DNA from: Gnetum montanum
Taxonomy: Eukaryota > Streptophyta > Gnetopsida > Gnetales > Gnetaceae
Direction: 5' to 3'
DNA length: 64,000 nucleotides
Assembly (NCBI GenBank): GCA_015680685.1
Contig: MNCI01006816.1
Location: 53,312 to 117,311 of the forward strand
Position numbers and translations under genes: made by a program. Shown in pieces: positions 57,559-64,000 of the stretch (position 1 is the first letter of the stretch; each line of letters starts with the position of its first letter). The notes below the pieces were generated by a model, which saw only the letters and a list, made by a program, of their open reading frames with translations, made no database searches and was not told the DNA's origin.

Positions 57559-58277
57559 AGACAACGGCAGTGAATGCAGCGACCAAGCAAACCATCAGGG
57601 CACTCCAGCATCCTTACCATTTTATGTGACTGATAACGAGCTAGAATCCCAACCAAGGAGAAATGCTTCTGAGTTATCTGAAAAGGAATTGCATGCAAAG
57701 ACCCGACAGGAAATAAAGGCTCTAGGAGCAAAATTGGGGAAGGCTAACATTACAGCATGGGCACAGAAGCAAGAGCAGGAAGAAAATTCTACAAAGTCTT
57801 TTGAAACAAAAGATTCACAGCTTAGTATTGAAGCAAAAGATTCACCGCTTAAGTACGACAGCTGCTTTAGATGCACGTGCATTAGCTTGGGAGGAGGCGG
57901 AAAAAGTGAAGTATATTGCAAGGTTAGATTTAAGATTGACCTGTATGCGTTGTGCTTCCTTTACTTTTCATAGCCTCGTTTAAATTTTATACAATGTTAT
58001 GATATGTTCGTTGAGGGCTAAACGCTATGGTCCGGCGGTGTTAATGATTATGAATCAATTTACCATGGTTTTAGAATTGAATTTGCTTCCCCTGCTTTTA
58101 TGCTTAGTCGGAAAGTCCTTGTTTGCTTTAGATTTTAGAGGCCCACGTATGGTGATACAACAGACGCTTCAATACTGACGGCATTTTGTTTTCAGGCGTA
58201 AACGTGAAGAACTTAAAATACAATCGTGAGAAAATCACGAAAAGGCAAAGGCAGAAGCAGAAACGTGGAGAATTGAG
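57559..58277 (+). pseudogene. Remorin gene remnant (two exons, frameshift and stop)
   Basis: Exon 1 (about 57,559-57,922) reads 'EKELHAKTRQEIKALGAKL', 'KANITAWAQKQEQEEN' and, after a frame change near 57,850, 'DARALAWEEAEKVKYIAR'. A GT donor follows at 57,923. Exon 2 (58,196-58,277) reads 'RKREELKIQS' and, after a TGA at 58,227, 'ENHEKAKAEAETWRIE', ending at a GT donor. This is the conserved remorin C-terminal region, a plant plasma-membrane nanodomain protein with a coiled coil. In remorins a Trp is expected at the TGA. The last exon (coiled-coil end and Cys-rich membrane anchor) is not found before the kinase gene, and the N-terminal exons are missing upstream, where LINE pieces lie. It is probably a pseudogene, unless the two lesions are sequencing errors. 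Confidence 0.75.
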
Positions 58278-58835
58278 GTAAAATTAATACAACCGAAGTC
58301 CTGTTACTGAATGAATATGATTCTATGCCGTATATTTCCGTATATTTCACATTCTTGTAGAGATCAATATCAGGTTATATGGTTTCTTTTTTTACTTCAT
58401 ATGAGTTTCACTATATGAAAGGAGTTCCATTGTTCGTAAATTTTGTTGTATCCCTCACGTTGAGTACACTCAATTATTATCATTCTTGAAAGCAGAATGC
58501 AGAAATTAGAAATTTCACAAATCCAAGTTTGAGAAATTAACAATATTAATATTATGCCATAAATATCCAACCAAATGCAGGTCTCTACATACATGTCATA
58601 AAAAAATAAAAATAAAAAACAATTGTCAAAAACATGCATAGTATTCATATTTACAAGCACCGAAAAAACACGGGCGTGTTTTGGGTTGCACGCGGTTCAG
58701 ACCGTGTATAATGCAAGAATTTAGGGACGCCAAATCTTGCATGAATTTGGAACGTAAGCAGATTGAAATCTTGCATGTATTTGGATTCCAAATAGTGCAA
58801 CCCTTTCTCAGAGAAAGTTCATGCATTTCGGGAAT
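58278..58835. other. Intergenic between convergent remorin remnant and kinase gene
   Basis: Holds no recognisable exon. It would include the 3' untranslated region of the kinase gene (minus strand). An A-rich stretch lies at 58,600-58,622. Confidence 0.5.

Positions 58836-64000
<5,165 letters not shown>

Overview
The window is nuclear DNA from a seed plant. The right end carries two plant-type genes: a remorin remnant and an intron-rich malectin/LRR-type receptor-like kinase. Almost everything else is plant Ty3/gypsy LTR retrotransposon. The large, stop-riddled elements, AT-rich sequence, long introns and draft-quality N gaps would suit a large genome such as a gymnosperm, but this assignment is inference.

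Layout. 1-5.6 kb: no recognisable gene; several tandem or microsatellite repeats. 5.62-15.35 kb: complete minus-strand gypsy element A (LTR, gag, protease, RT, RNase H, integrase, LTR) inserted in a (GT)n tract. 15.35-20.18 kb: remains of a second minus-strand lineage, element B, with a Tat-like gag/protease and a 5' LTR. 20.26-20.68 kb: an inverted LTR fragment, C. 20.72-56.15 kb: a nest. A plus-strand element D (RNase H, integrase, extra ORF, 3' LTR) is split by minus-strand element E (20,943-38,728, perfect GCTTG target duplication). E is itself split by plus-strand element F (about 24.2-31.93 kb). The probable 3' LTR of D is split by full-length plus-strand element G (45,483-55,979). G carries a probable solo LTR, H, whose body runs into the 452-base N gap. 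56.2-57.45 kb: two LINE fragments. 57.5-58.28 kb: remorin pseudogene (+). 58.84-64.0 kb: receptor-like kinase (-), eight exons visible, running off the window.

How the elements relate. Most LTRs begin with TGATGA and end with CTCATCA, are about 820-870 bp, have a GTGGGGGTA-type polypurine tract, and have a primer site resembling the tRNA-Asp complement. A and G carry gag-pol without an extra ORF. E and F carry gag plus a large extra ORF but no RT or integrase. D carries part of pol plus the extra ORF. The most interesting signal is regulatory. The short U3 of the GATATC-type LTRs contains GATATC/AATATC palindromes spaced mostly 14 bp apart, ending about 11-18 bp before a TATA box. The same module plus TATA box recurs inside E and F about 0.5 kb before the extra ORF. 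D has a different palindrome word, and that word too appears both in its LTR and before its extra ORF. This suggests a two-promoter retrotransposon whose internal promoter tracks its LTR.

Nearly all retroelement reading frames are broken. All coordinates, exon boundaries and homologies were read by eye and no database search was run.
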